A DNA stretch of 64,000 bases from SIG78 sp036677805 (GTDB lineage Bacteria; Verrucomicrobiota; Lentisphaeria; Victivallales; Victivallaceae), in contig JAVBVS010000018.1 of the NCBI GenBank assembly GCA_036677805.1, positions 62,001 through 126,000 on the forward strand, in the 5' to 3' direction. The notes under the pieces are model-generated. The model worked only from the letters and a program-made list of their open reading frames with translations, was not told where the DNA came from and made no database searches. Below, piece by piece: positions 24,542-34,245 of the stretch. Within the stretch, counting starts at the first letter, position 1. Each line of letters opens with the position of its first letter. The position numbers were made by a program, and so were the translations under genes.

Positions 24542-24677
24542 GATAATCGCGCTATATTGAATCGATGATCGGGTTTCGTTTGGGAAAATATAATGTTTTT
24601 TTACAATAAATCAAGCGCGACATTCATTTAACCAGTAACAACCGAACGAATCATTGGGATTTCAGGCACAGGCAATC

Positions 24678-25895
24678 ATGAAAAATACGAATTTCCGGTG
24701 GGTTCTGATTCTGCTTGTGGTCGGTTTGCTGGCGCCGGGTGCGGAAAATGCGGCATCTCCGCCAGTTTCCACAACGTCCCCGGCGCCCGCCGCGACGGCC
24801 ACTGCCGCAGCGGCCTCCGCCATGACCGCCGAGACGGCGGCGACCGGCACTCCCGCGACCGCCTCGGCGCCCGCGCCGACAACCGCGCCGACAACCGCGC
24901 CGACCGCGACGGCCGGCGCTCCCGCAACCGCATCAACAGCGGCACCGACGGCAACTGCAATTGCCGTCACTGCGCCTGCCGCAGCTTCGGCAACGACCAC
25001 AAACGTCCCGACGGCAGCCGCGGCGGCGACCGGCACGGCCACAGCTTCGGCGACACCGACAGCGGCAACCCCGCCGCCCAACGCATCAACCGCCGCTACG
25101 GCACCGGCTCCGCCGGCTGCCTCCGACGAACGCGGCGGCGGGCGCTCCGGACGGCGCGGCAGCCAGTTTCTGGAACGGTTGAAGTCCCAATATCCCAATG
25201 AAGTCGCTGAAATCGAAGCCCTGCGCGCCACCGATCCCGAAGGCGCGGGCAACAAAATGCGCGAGCTGATGAGCAAAGCCGGGTTCAGCCGCGGCGGTAT
25301 GCGCGGCGGCTTCCCGGGCATGCCGTCACAGGAACCGGCGACCGAGTCCAACGACGCCATTCTGGCCAGGCTCAAGGAAAAATTTCCGGAAGAATTCGCC
25401 GCTTATGAAGAACTCAAGAAGACCGATCCGGAAAAAGCGGCGCTCAAACTCCAGGAACTTCTGGACAAGGCGGGGCTGAAACTGTCGGAAACGGAAGATT
25501 CGCTCCAATCCACGCTGCGCGACCGCAACCGGCATATGGTCGAATGGGCCAACCGCGAATTAAAGACCCGTTATCCCGAACGTTATGCCGCGCTGGAAAA
25601 ATTGCGTGAAGACGATCCTGACGCCGCGCGCCGGGAATTTCGCAAAATGGTGGCCGAGGCCGGGCTCGAAATCGACCGCACCCCGGGTCGGCTGCAATAT
25701 GAATACATTCCGGCCAATAGCGGCGGCGCCGCTACCGGCGCCGCTACCGGCGCCACCACCGGCAACGGCAGCCGTTTCGGCAATTTCGGCGGCGGTCGCG
25801 GACGGAATGGCGGCAATACCGGCAACAGCAGCGGCAATATGCCGATGCCGCCATGGGGCGGCGGTCCGCCGCCGGGCATGACGGGAGGTCAATAA
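24678..25895 (+). CDS. Secreted protein with long Ala/Thr-rich linker and three helical repeats, heads the T2SS operon
   Basis: A signal peptide (KNTNFRWVLILLVVGLLAPG) is followed by ~115 residues of Ala/Thr/Pro low complexity. Three ~37-residue helical repeats follow: RLKSQYPNEVAEIEALRATD..., RLKEKFPEEFAAYEELKKTD... and ELKTRYPERYAALEKLREDD..., each ending near MRELMSKAG, LQELLDKAG or FRKMVAEAG. The C-terminus is Gly/Asn-rich and ends PPPGMTGGQ. No known family. The ATG at 24678 starts the signal peptide; an in-frame start at 24654 is unlikely. It is 4 bp before the GspL-like gene, so it is probably part of the secretion operon; it may be a periplasmic accessory. Confidence 0.7.
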   Translation: MKNTNFRWVLILLVVGLLAPGAENAASPPVSTTSPAPAATATAAAASAMTAETAATGTPATASAPAPTTAPTTAPTATAGAPATASTAAPTATAIAVTAPAAASATTTNVPTAAAAATGTATASATPTAATPPPNASTAATAPAPPAASDERGGGRSGRRGSQFLERLKSQYPNEVAEIEALRATDPEGAGNKMRELMSKAGFSRGGMRGGFPGMPSQEPATESNDAILARLKEKFPEEFAAYEELKKTDPEKAALKLQELLDKAGLKLSETEDSLQSTLRDRNRHMVEWANRELKTRYPERYAALEKLREDDPDAARREFRKMVAEAGLEIDRTPGRLQYEYIPANSGGAATGAATGATTGNGSRFGNFGGGRGRNGGNTGNSSGNMPMPPWGGGPPPGMTGGQ

Positions 25896-25899
25896 CGTT

Positions 25900-27150
25900 A
25901 TGGGTTTCTGGGGAGCACCGGATTTTCTGGCGCTGAGCCAGGATGCGGCCGGCGTGGTTCGCGGCGTCCGCATGCGGCAGCGCGGCCGGGAACTGCATAT
26001 TGTAAGAGTGGCGAATGCCATCAATCCGGACCCGGCGGTTGCGGCGGCGGAAGTATTGAACAAACTCGGCAGTTCGCGCAGTTCCTGGTTCCTGCTGGGC
26101 CTCAATCTTGACAGCGGCGAATATTTTCAGGCGGAAATGCCGAATGTTCCGCCGCGGGAAATGTTTGATGCGCTGCGCTTTGAAGCGCCCCGGGAAGTCA
26201 TGGGCCTGCCGGATGATTTCCGGTTGCAATTCGTCAAGCGGTCCAGTCCGGACGCAGACGATACGGTGAAGGTCGAATGTTATCTCTTTGCCAACAGCGC
26301 GCTGCTGAAACTCGGACAGATGACCGAAACCTGGCGGCGCAAACTGGACTGCTTCGTCTATCCGCTCCTGGCGCTGCCGGCGGAATTGCCGGATGACGCC
26401 TGCGTCTGGCTGCCGGAGCTGGAGAAGGATTTTTACCGGCGTTCCGGCGTCTGGCGCGGCTTCGACGATGAGACCACGCCGGAAAAGTGCAACCGCGAGC
26501 TGCTGGAAATCCTGAAACGCGACTGCCGCTGGGACGATTCCGCCGGCGAAGCGCAATGGGCGGAATTCCTCACTCCGATCGTGCTGGCGCGTTTCGGTTT
26601 GCTCCGGCTGTTCAGCGAGCCGAAAATTCTGGCCGGAATCAATGTTCTGCCCGACTATCTGCGCCCGGCGCGTTACCGGACCCAGCTGCGGATCATGGCA
26701 ATTCTGCTGATCGCCCTGATCATGCTCGGCGGATTGCGCTTCAGCGGTTCCTGGATCCGGAATTACCGCGAATACAGCGCGGCCCAGTCGGAACTGGCGG
26801 TGATCAAAGAAAGGACAATCCGTGCCCAGAAGAAGCTCAAAAGCGGCGAAAAAGAGTGGAAGGAACTCACCCGGCTGGCCGAATTGAAGATCGGCGACCG
26901 CGATTGCATGCAATATCTCGGTTTGATTTCGGAAAAATTGCCGGACGACGTCCTGGTTTCGAGTCTGCGCTGGAGCGAAGGATCGATCGATCTGGTATTG
27001 CAGACCGAGTCGACGGAAATCGATCTGGTCTCGTTTTTCAATCGGCTGACCGGGTTTAAGGTCGCTTCAGCCATGCAGCGGACCGGCAACAACGGCCTGA
27101 CCTTCGCCACTGTCAAACTGACCGTCGGCGAAAGCGGAGGAAAAAAATGA
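25900..27150 (+). CDS. T2SS inner-membrane assembly protein, GspL/PilM-PilN-like
   Basis: The cytoplasmic part, residues 1-260, looks like the actin-like GspL/PilM domain (SSWFLLGLNLDSGEYFQAEM). GINVLPDYLRPARYRTQLRI at 246-265 is the segment that precedes the membrane helix in PilN/GspL proteins. One membrane helix spans ~263-279. A periplasmic coiled coil (~285-325) and a ferredoxin-like domain follow. So one polypeptide combines the two halves. It overlaps the next gene by ATGA. It would link the ATPase (GspE) to the pseudopilus machinery. The exact gsp letter is inferred from order and topology. Confidence 0.7.
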   Translation: MGFWGAPDFLALSQDAAGVVRGVRMRQRGRELHIVRVANAINPDPAVAAAEVLNKLGSSRSSWFLLGLNLDSGEYFQAEMPNVPPREMFDALRFEAPREVMGLPDDFRLQFVKRSSPDADDTVKVECYLFANSALLKLGQMTETWRRKLDCFVYPLLALPAELPDDACVWLPELEKDFYRRSGVWRGFDDETTPEKCNRELLEILKRDCRWDDSAGEAQWAEFLTPIVLARFGLLRLFSEPKILAGINVLPDYLRPARYRTQLRIMAILLIALIMLGGLRFSGSWIRNYREYSAAQSELAVIKERTIRAQKKLKSGEKEWKELTRLAELKIGDRDCMQYLGLISEKLPDDVLVSSLRWSEGSIDLVLQTESTEIDLVSFFNRLTGFKVASAMQRTGNNGLTFATVKLTVGESGGKK

Positions 27151-27953
27151 GCGGCGTGAAATCCGGCGGCCGGAAGCCGACCATCAAATTTTTGTCGACC
27201 AGGCGTGGAAAGATTATTTTCTGCATTCTCGGCGCGCTGCTTTCCGTCTTCCTGATCTGGATTCAGTTTTCCGGCGAAATCGGCACCCTGCTGCCCGGAG
27301 AAGCCCGGCTTGACGAATTGAATCGCGAGCTCAAAAAAGCCCGCGCCGCCGAAGCCGAGCTCAATCTTCAGGTCGAAGCACGGGAAGCCATCCGGCGCGC
27401 CGCCGAAGAACGCATCGCCGAAGCCTGGAAAACGGAAAAATACGGCGAAGCGGAAGTCGAACTCCGGTCCAAGGTCGAGGCCGCCGCCAAGAATCAGGAT
27501 CTGAAGTTGGGCAATATCAGCACGGTGCGCACCAGCAAGTTCAGCAATGACCTTTCATTCCTCGAACTTGATGTCAGTGCCAGCACCGATCTGGAGCAAC
27601 TGGTGAAATTCATCGTCGCGATCAACACCGTCGAGCCCAAGCTCTACTGGCGGCGATTGGACTTCCGCCCGGATAATTTTTCAGGGACCGGCATGCTGGT
27701 TTTCAGCGGAACCTTGCGCTGCCTGAGCGATGAACGCACTCCGGAATCGACGGAGACAGCGGTGCCGGCGGCCAAAGAATCCCCGGAACGATCGGCCGCC
27801 GCGCCGCCGCCGGCACCCGGTGGCGCACCCGGTGCGCCGGGCAGCGGCGCGGGAGAAGCTCCCGGTCTGCCGGGCGCCGGCGCGGGCGAGGCGCCTGTCG
27901 CTCCGGGTGAAGCGCCGGGTCTGCCGCCGGAACCGCCGGAGGAGACGCCATGA
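27147..27953 (+). CDS. T2SS GspM/PilO-like protein with Pro/Gly/Ala-rich C-terminus
   Basis: A short basic cytoplasmic tail, one membrane helix at ~25-43 (GKIIFCILGALLSVFLIWIQ), a coiled coil at ~55-110 (RLDELNRELKKARAAEAELN) and a ferredoxin-like periplasmic domain to ~195 with LYWRRLDFRPDNF. This is the GspM/PilO layout. The last ~65 residues are Pro/Gly/Ala-rich (PGAPGSGAGEAPGLPGAGAG), unusual for GspM. GGAGG sits 6 nt before the ATG, and both ends overlap neighbours by ATGA, so translation is coupled with the GspL-like and GspC-like genes. Confidence 0.7.
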   Translation: MSGVKSGGRKPTIKFLSTRRGKIIFCILGALLSVFLIWIQFSGEIGTLLPGEARLDELNRELKKARAAEAELNLQVEAREAIRRAAEERIAEAWKTEKYGEAEVELRSKVEAAAKNQDLKLGNISTVRTSKFSNDLSFLELDVSASTDLEQLVKFIVAINTVEPKLYWRRLDFRPDNFSGTGMLVFSGTLRCLSDERTPESTETAVPAAKESPERSAAAPPPAPGGAPGAPGSGAGEAPGLPGAGAGEAPVAPGEAPGLPPEPPEETP

Positions 27954-28741
27954 AAATCCTGCTGATCGCCATCAATTTGATTTTATCCGGGCTGGTGCTT
28001 TACTCCGGCATGGCTCTGCTGCGAACCAATGGTGCCTCCGGATTTGAGCTCAAAACCGGAAAAGACCGAAAAGCAAAAATGACGAAAGAGCGTCTCCCGG
28101 TTGAGAAAAAAGATACCGCCGCGCCGCTTCTCGTTCTGCGGGACCCCGGCGAAGCCGGTCGGATCGTGATTGCAAAAAATATTTTTGATCCGCAGCGTTG
28201 TCCCAACGCCGTCGGCGGCCGGGGCGCGCGCAGCGGCGGCACCCTGAGCCTGGTCGGCATCTATCGGGTCGGCGACATCCAGGGCGCCATTATCCTGACC
28301 AAAAACGGATCCCGCACCGCCGCGGCCGCCAACCCCGGACGCACCGCCGTGAGAACGACGTCGGGCCCCACCCGTACCGGAGTGCAGAGCGTCGCCCAGA
28401 GCAATATCCCCAACCAGTGTTATTTCCGCCTCGGTGAAATTCTGCCCAACGGCTACACCCTGAGCCAAATCGACCCCACCCAGGTCACGCTTACCCGGGG
28501 ATCGAGCAAAATGGTCCTGCCGCTGGCGCTGGCATCGGAAAATGCCTCCAGCGGCACACCGGCCCAGACCCGGCCCAATCCGCTCCAGCAGATGCTCCAG
28601 CTGATGCAACGCTCGGTCGACATGCAGCAGATGCAACAGATGAATATGATGCGCATGATGCGCACTCAGCCGCAGAATAATGCCGGAAGCACCCCCACCC
28701 GCAGTACCAACACCCGCGGACGATCGACGCAATCCCGGTAG
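27950..28741 (+). CDS. T2SS GspC-like clamp protein
   Basis: An N-terminal membrane helix (KILLIAINLILSGLVLYSG) is followed by the homology region typical of GspC/PulC: IVIAKNIFDPQRCPNA, then GGTLSLVGIYRVGDIQGAII and FRLGEILPNGYTLSQIDPTQ. This region binds the secretin. There is no clear PDZ domain; instead the last ~60 residues are Met/Gln/Asn-rich (MLQLMQRSVDMQQMQQMNMM). A 52-bp gap separates it from the secretin gene, with GAGGAA before that start. Confidence 0.75.
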   Translation: MKILLIAINLILSGLVLYSGMALLRTNGASGFELKTGKDRKAKMTKERLPVEKKDTAAPLLVLRDPGEAGRIVIAKNIFDPQRCPNAVGGRGARSGGTLSLVGIYRVGDIQGAIILTKNGSRTAAAANPGRTAVRTTSGPTRTGVQSVAQSNIPNQCYFRLGEILPNGYTLSQIDPTQVTLTRGSSKMVLPLALASENASSGTPAQTRPNPLQQMLQLMQRSVDMQQMQQMNMMRMMRTQPQNNAGSTPTRSTNTRGRSTQSR

Positions 28742-28793
28742 AATGATGCGATTCATGGAAAGATCAAGTTCAACACTTTGTGAGGAATAGAAA

Positions 28794-31235
28794 ATGCCGG
28801 AAAGTCTTTTTTATCGCCGCTTTCAGCGGAGACGCGGGCAGTGGAACACCTTGTTGCTGGCGATAACTCTGGCGCCGCTTCTGGGCGCCTGCAGCATGAT
28901 CCCCGATCTGCAAAAGGAGGAGTCCGCCGATCCCGACAAAAAATTCGATTTTATCGAGCGCAATAACTCCATGTCTTTCAAGGAGAAGGAAACTCCTCCG
29001 CCGGAACTGATCGGCGCCGATGCCAAGGCCGTCGAATCCAGAGTTCAGGAACAGTCGGAAAAACTTTCCACGACCCGGGCCGACGCCAAAGTGGATGAAC
29101 GCAAGGCGGGGACTCCGCTCAAAGGCGAACAGAAGCTGCCCGGCGCCAAGGAGTCGCGTTATTACGAGGATTTCATTCTGCTCGATCCCGACCGCAAAAT
29201 CGAGGTTTCCATGAACTTCTCCAGCGCGCCGATTCTCGACGTGCTGTCGGCTTTCGCCGACGTGCTGGAGTTCAACTTCGTCGCCGACAGCGACCTCAGC
29301 AAGAGTCTGGTGACGTTGAACCTCAACTCGACCATGACCAAACGCGAACTCTGGTATGCGTTCGACCAGATGCTCCAGATGGCCAATGCCACCGCGCTCA
29401 ACGACAATCAGCTGCTCCGAATCATGAGCGCTGCGAAACTGCCCCGCCAGAGCGATCTGCGGATCAACGGCAACGGCAACGGCAACAGCGAAATCATTTT
29501 TTACGAACTCGACAATATTACCGCCAAAGACGCGGTCGCTCAGCTCAAGCCGTTCCTGAGCGCGTCCGCCACCATCATCGAAGGCACCAAACCCAACATT
29601 CTGCTGCTCTGCGACAGCAGCGACAACGTGCCCAAACTGCGCTCCATCATCGAAATTCTCGACCATCCGGGACGTAAACTCTGGCCGCGCACGGTCGTGC
29701 AGTGCACCAACGTGCTGCCGTCCAAAATCGCCGCCGAACTTAATGAAATCCTGCCCGTCATCGGGTTCCCGGTATCGCTGGCCAGCAGCAAAACCGAACT
29801 CCCCGGTTCCATTTACCTGACCGGAATCGACCGGATGCAACTGATCGTGGCCGCGGCGGCGAACCAGGAAGCCATCGATCTGGTCAAAGAATGGGTGGCG
29901 CTGCTTGACACCACCGACAACGCCGAACAGGAACGGGTTTACGTCTACAAGGTCGCCAACAGCAAGGCCGAACAGCTGGCGCAGGCGCTGTCGGTAATCT
30001 TCACTACTCAGGGCAGTTCGCTGACGGTCGACACCTCAAGCGGCAACAACCGCACTCAGCAGCTGACCACCCAGACCAGCAAGATCACCAACACCGGCAA
30101 TACCGGGAGCGCGGCATTTTCGCGTCTCGCCACCAACAACGATCTCAACACCACGACCGATGTGACTTCCAGCATCTTCAACACGCCGGTCCGGATTTTC
30201 GCCGACGGCATCTACAACCGGATGATCATCCGCACCACGCCGCGGGTCTACTCCATGATCAAGGCGCTGCTCGACCGGCTCGACTCGGTGCCCGCCCAGG
30301 TGCTGCTCCAGGTGCTGATCGTCGAAATCAACCTCGACGACATCAATGAACTCGGCGTGGAATTCAACTTCACCGGCTCCGGCAACAATTCCTTCACCAG
30401 CTTCGGCACCCATTACGACGAGCTCCATCCCGGAGAAGGCACGGATACCGGCGGCAACTTCTATATCAACAACCCCGACGATCCTTCGGAAAAATACGCC
30501 TATGTCCGGGCGCTGGCCGAACGTAACAAGATCAAGGTGATATCGAGTCCGCAAATTCTGGTTTCGAGCAATACCGAGGCGCAGATTCAGATCGGCGACG
30601 ACGTCCCGCTGATCACCGGGTCGGTGACCAGTTCCGAATCGGTTGCGGGCCAGGTGACCAACACCTACCAGTACCGTGAAACCGGGATCATCATGACTTT
30701 GACGCCGCAGGTCACCAGCACCAATCTGATTGTGCTCAAGATCAAACAGGAAGTTTCCGAACCGATCAAGAACACGGTTTCGACCGCGACCGATACGCCG
30801 GTCATCCAGCAGCGCGTAATCGACACCTCGATGACCATCGCCAACGGGCGCACCATGGTCATGGGCGGCATGATCCAGGAAAAACTCACCGACAATCTGA
30901 GTTCGCTGCCGATCATCGCCGACATTCCGTTCCTGAGCCGGCTGTTCGGCAACACCAACCAGTCGACCAAGCGCACCGAAATGCTGGTGCTGGTGACCGG
31001 TTACATCGTCGACGAACGCGGCAAGGTCGAAGATATGATCAAGCGTTACAACGAGGCCGTCAAGACCCTGAGCAAATTCGAAGGCCAGATTGCAGAAACT
31101 CATGCCGCCGACATGGACCGTGAAGAACGCCTCCGGCGCGAACGGCAGGCTTCGGCGGCCATCGCGGTCAATCCCGCCGCCACGTCGCTCCCGGGCGGCG
31201 CCGTCATCCTGCCGCCGGCGCAAAAGCAGCAATAA
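28794..31235 (+). CDS. gspD: T2SS secretin GspD (outer-membrane channel)
   Basis: Forms the outer-membrane ring. A lipobox is present (APLLGAC, near Cys34), so it is probably a lipoprotein. A charged linker follows (~40-130), then N0/N1-type domains (MNFSSAPILDVLSAFADVLE, IIFYELDNITAKDAVAQLKP), further N-domains (ERVYVYKVANSKAEQLAQAL), and the secretin core (RVYSMIKALLDRLDSVPAQV, ISSPQILVSSNTEAQIQIGD, ETGIIMTLTPQV, TMVMGGMIQEKLTDNLSSLP, LPIIADIPFLSRLFG). 813 aa fits. The C-terminal ~60 residues are Ala/Arg-rich. Next gene is the ATPase. Confidence 0.93.
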   Translation: MPESLFYRRFQRRRGQWNTLLLAITLAPLLGACSMIPDLQKEESADPDKKFDFIERNNSMSFKEKETPPPELIGADAKAVESRVQEQSEKLSTTRADAKVDERKAGTPLKGEQKLPGAKESRYYEDFILLDPDRKIEVSMNFSSAPILDVLSAFADVLEFNFVADSDLSKSLVTLNLNSTMTKRELWYAFDQMLQMANATALNDNQLLRIMSAAKLPRQSDLRINGNGNGNSEIIFYELDNITAKDAVAQLKPFLSASATIIEGTKPNILLLCDSSDNVPKLRSIIEILDHPGRKLWPRTVVQCTNVLPSKIAAELNEILPVIGFPVSLASSKTELPGSIYLTGIDRMQLIVAAAANQEAIDLVKEWVALLDTTDNAEQERVYVYKVANSKAEQLAQALSVIFTTQGSSLTVDTSSGNNRTQQLTTQTSKITNTGNTGSAAFSRLATNNDLNTTTDVTSSIFNTPVRIFADGIYNRMIIRTTPRVYSMIKALLDRLDSVPAQVLLQVLIVEINLDDINELGVEFNFTGSGNNSFTSFGTHYDELHPGEGTDTGGNFYINNPDDPSEKYAYVRALAERNKIKVISSPQILVSSNTEAQIQIGDDVPLITGSVTSSESVAGQVTNTYQYRETGIIMTLTPQVTSTNLIVLKIKQEVSEPIKNTVSTATDTPVIQQRVIDTSMTIANGRTMVMGGMIQEKLTDNLSSLPIIADIPFLSRLFGNTNQSTKRTEMLVLVTGYIVDERGKVEDMIKRYNEAVKTLSKFEGQIAETHAADMDREERLRRERQASAAIAVNPAATSLPGGAVILPPAQKQQ

Positions 31236-31255
31236 CCGCGGAGGCGGCGAACGCA

Positions 31256-32899
31256 ATGGATACCAACAAGGACGAGCTGATTTTCTTCGATGACTGGCGT
31301 ACGCTGGAAGCGCGGCTGCGCCATCTCGGGGAATTGCTCACCCGGAACTGCCCGGATTATCCGGAGCGGCTGGCCGCGCACGGCAATGACGCGGCCGCGG
31401 CCGACGGCTCGCTGATCAGCGACGGCGTGCTCAACGAGGCCGAACTGCTGAACTACTATGCGCTGGCCTTCGGCCTGGAGCCGGCGGATGAGGATATGCT
31501 GCCGATTCCCGAGCGGTTCCCGGAACTTTCGACCGACTACCTGACCCGGTACGGCTGCCTGCCGGCGGAGTGGGATGACGACGTACTCAAGCTCTATGTC
31601 AGCAATCCCTACGAGCTGCCGCGCCACATCTACTATATCCGCAAACAGCTCAAGCGGGATTGCGCTTTTCTGCCGGTGCGCCGGGCATGGCTCGAACGCA
31701 CCATCATCAAAGTCTGCCAGTCGAGCGAGGCGGAAGATGCCGCGCTGCTCGGAACCGAGGATGAGAACACGTTGCGTTCAATGGCCGGCGAAGCCCGTAT
31801 CGTACGCCTGGTCAACGATATTTTCAGCCGGGCGGTTGAGCTCGGCGCCAGCGATATTCATGTCGAACCGGGCGAAGCCGCCGTCGCGGTGCGCTGCCGG
31901 GTCGACGGCGTATTGACCGAAATTTTGAGCGCGCCCATCCGGGATTTTCCGGCGATCTCCTCGCGCATCAAGCTGATCGCCGGTCTCAACATCGCCGAAA
32001 GCCGGCTGCCGCAGGACGGACGCACCACCTTCCAGTTGGGCCGGACCGACCTCGACATGCGCGTCAGCACGATTCCGATCCTGACCGGTGAAAGCATCGT
32101 GCTGCGGCTGCTCAACAAAGCGTCGGTCGCATTCGATCTGCGCGAACTCGGCATGTCCGAAGAAATTCTGGCGCAATTCAATGAATTGATCAAGATTCCC
32201 CACGGCATGATTCTGGTGGTGGGCCCCACCGGAAGCGGCAAGACCACAACTTTGTACAGCGTGATCAATCAGCTCAACGACCAGCGCAAAAAGATCATTA
32301 CCGTCGAAGACCCGGTCGAATACCAGATGGCCGGCTTGTGTCAGATGCAGGTCAACGCCAAGATCGGCGTCACCTTCGCCTCCGGATTGCGCTCCATCGT
32401 GCGTCAGGACCCCGACATCATTCTGGTCGGGGAAATCCGCGACCGCGAAACCGCCGATATTGCGATCAACGCGGCGCTGACCGGCCACCTGGTGCTGAGC
32501 ACGCTGCACACCAATGACGCCGTGGGCGCCGTAACCCGGCTGATCGATATGGGCATGGAAGGCTTTCTGGTGGCGTCGGCGCTCTTCGGCGTGATGTCCC
32601 AGCGGCTGGTGCGCAAGCTTTGTCCGGTCTGCCACGGCACCGGCATCGATGTCAATATGACCGGCAACCGTTGCCGCAACTGCAACGCCTCGGGCTTCCG
32701 GGGGCGTTCCGGCATCTATGAACTGCTCCGGGTCAACGACGAGCTCCGCGAGGCGATCACCCACAACCGGCCGAGCTCGGAACTGGAAAAGATCGCGGTG
32801 GCGAACGGCATGACCACCTTGCTGGAAGACGGCCGGGCCAAGGTCGCCGCCGGCGTCACGACCGAAGACGAATTGCTGCGTTCGACCGCCGAAGGTTGA
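31256..32899 (+). CDS. gspE: T2SS ATPase GspE
   Basis: Powers pseudopilus assembly. The N1-like domain is residues ~1-170. The core has LGASDIHVEPGEAAVAVRCR, Walker A GPTGSGKTT (323-331), the Asp box TVEDPVEYQM, Walker B DPDIILVGEIRD and the His box LSTLHTNDAVGA. A tetracysteine zinc site (C456, C459, C473, C476) is in CPVCH...CRNCN as in true GspE. 547 aa. The ATG has GGAGG 11 nt upstream. Confidence 0.94.
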   Translation: MDTNKDELIFFDDWRTLEARLRHLGELLTRNCPDYPERLAAHGNDAAAADGSLISDGVLNEAELLNYYALAFGLEPADEDMLPIPERFPELSTDYLTRYGCLPAEWDDDVLKLYVSNPYELPRHIYYIRKQLKRDCAFLPVRRAWLERTIIKVCQSSEAEDAALLGTEDENTLRSMAGEARIVRLVNDIFSRAVELGASDIHVEPGEAAVAVRCRVDGVLTEILSAPIRDFPAISSRIKLIAGLNIAESRLPQDGRTTFQLGRTDLDMRVSTIPILTGESIVLRLLNKASVAFDLRELGMSEEILAQFNELIKIPHGMILVVGPTGSGKTTTLYSVINQLNDQRKKIITVEDPVEYQMAGLCQMQVNAKIGVTFASGLRSIVRQDPDIILVGEIRDRETADIAINAALTGHLVLSTLHTNDAVGAVTRLIDMGMEGFLVASALFGVMSQRLVRKLCPVCHGTGIDVNMTGNRCRNCNASGFRGRSGIYELLRVNDELREAITHNRPSSELEKIAVANGMTTLLEDGRAKVAAGVTTEDELLRSTAEG

Positions 32900-32977
32900 A
32901 GCGGCAAAAAAGTGTGAAACCGTCCCCCGTCCGCGAATCCGCGCGGCGGCGGGAACCGAGTTGGCGAAGGATGATTT

Positions 32978-34183
32978 ATGGCGCTGTATGCTTACACCGC
33001 GGTCGCACCGGGCGAACCCTCCAAACGGGTCACCATTGAGGCCGACAATCAACGCGAGGCGGAACAGAAGTTGCGCAGCCTGAAGCTGCTGCCGGTCCGC
33101 TTTCACGGCGAGGTCGACGCGGCGCATTCCAACGGCGCTATTTTCCGGGCGAGCAAAATCGACGTGCTCGGATTCACCAGTCAGCTGGCGCCGCTTTTGA
33201 GTTCGTCCATTCCGCTGGAACGGGCGATCGCAATCATCGCCGAGGGTACCGCCGAGCCGGAACAGAAGCAGTTCGTGGTGGCCTTGCGCCAGGGACTGCA
33301 CGAGGGCAAGAAATTTTCCGAACTGACCCGCGGCTATGGCACGTTGTTTCCGGGATATTACGCCAATCTGATCGAAACCGGCGAGGAAACCGGGTGCCTG
33401 CCGGAAGTGACCGGCGAACTTCAGCGTTTCATGGAAGAAAGCCGGGAGCTCAAAGATTTCATCGTGACCAGTTCGATTTACCCGATGGTGGTGCTGACCA
33501 TCACCGTCGTGGTCATGATTCTGATGTTCACGGTTTTCGTCCCCCAATTCGCCCGGACGTTCGCCAACATGGGCCGTGAACTCCCCGGTTCCATGGTGTT
33601 TCTGATGACGCTGAGCACCATCATGAGTTATGCCGTCTGGCTGGTCCCGCTGGGGCTGATCTCGCTCTGGTTCGGGCTGCGCAGTTATCTCGGCATCGAC
33701 CGGCTCCGGGAACTGCGCGCGGCCGCGATGCTGAAATTCCCGGTGCTGGGCAAACTGATTGTCGAGCTGGAAATCGGCAAATTCATCCGTACGCTGTCCA
33801 TTCTGGTCAGCAATCACGTCGACATCATCAAAACCGTGCGGATCGCCACCCGGGTGATCCAGAATCCGCTGATCCGGAAAAGTTTCGACGACGTCGAACC
33901 GCGGCTGCGCGGCGGCGAAAAACTGTCGGCGGCGCTGACCGGCAACCCGTTCGTCCCCCCCAGCCTGCCCTCGCGGCTCCGGGTCGGCGAAGAGTCGGGC
34001 AACTCCGGGCTCATGCTGGTACGAGCGGCGGTCTATCTGGAGGAAGGCGCCCGGCGCAGCATCAAGCGGCTGCTCGGATTGTTCGAACCGATGATCATCA
34101 TCGTGCTGGCGCTGGGCATTGCCGTCGTCGTGGTATCCATTTTCCTGGCGGTAATGGAAATGAATTCCATTCCCGGATCGTGA
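32978..34183 (+). CDS. gspF: T2SS inner-membrane platform protein GspF
   Basis: Polytopic platform protein. Two repeated cytoplasmic GspF domains are visible: ~55-180 (FTSQLAPLLSSSIPLERAIA, GLHEGKKFSELTRGYG, LIETGEETGCLPEV) and ~255-380 (FIRTLSILVSNHVDIIKTVR, LRVGEESGNSGLMLVRAA). Three membrane helices lie at ~165-190, ~205-230 and the C-terminus (MIIIVLALGIAVVVVSIFLA). 401 aa is typical. AAGGA precedes the ATG. Follows gspE by 78 bp. Confidence 0.93.
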   Translation: MALYAYTAVAPGEPSKRVTIEADNQREAEQKLRSLKLLPVRFHGEVDAAHSNGAIFRASKIDVLGFTSQLAPLLSSSIPLERAIAIIAEGTAEPEQKQFVVALRQGLHEGKKFSELTRGYGTLFPGYYANLIETGEETGCLPEVTGELQRFMEESRELKDFIVTSSIYPMVVLTITVVVMILMFTVFVPQFARTFANMGRELPGSMVFLMTLSTIMSYAVWLVPLGLISLWFGLRSYLGIDRLRELRAAAMLKFPVLGKLIVELEIGKFIRTLSILVSNHVDIIKTVRIATRVIQNPLIRKSFDDVEPRLRGGEKLSAALTGNPFVPPSLPSRLRVGEESGNSGLMLVRAAVYLEEGARRSIKRLLGLFEPMIIIVLALGIAVVVVSIFLAVMEMNSIPGS

Positions 34184-34245
34184 CGGAAAATGGCGGAACC
34201 AAGTCATCATCAAGCGAATCATTATAGAGAGGGAGGAAGACAAGT

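Noticed and set aside
24780..25130. Repetitive GCN/ACN-rich DNA, checked as a possible CRISPR or minisatellite
   Set aside because: It is irregular codon-level repetition of Ala/Thr/Pro within one open frame, without fixed-length repeats and spacers.
31778..34243. 821-codon open frame on the minus strand opposite gspE and gspF
   Set aside because: Antisense to two clear T2SS genes; long stop-free antisense frames are expected from the high-GC codon use. Its translation is His/Asp/Arg-rich with no domain and no ribosome-binding site.
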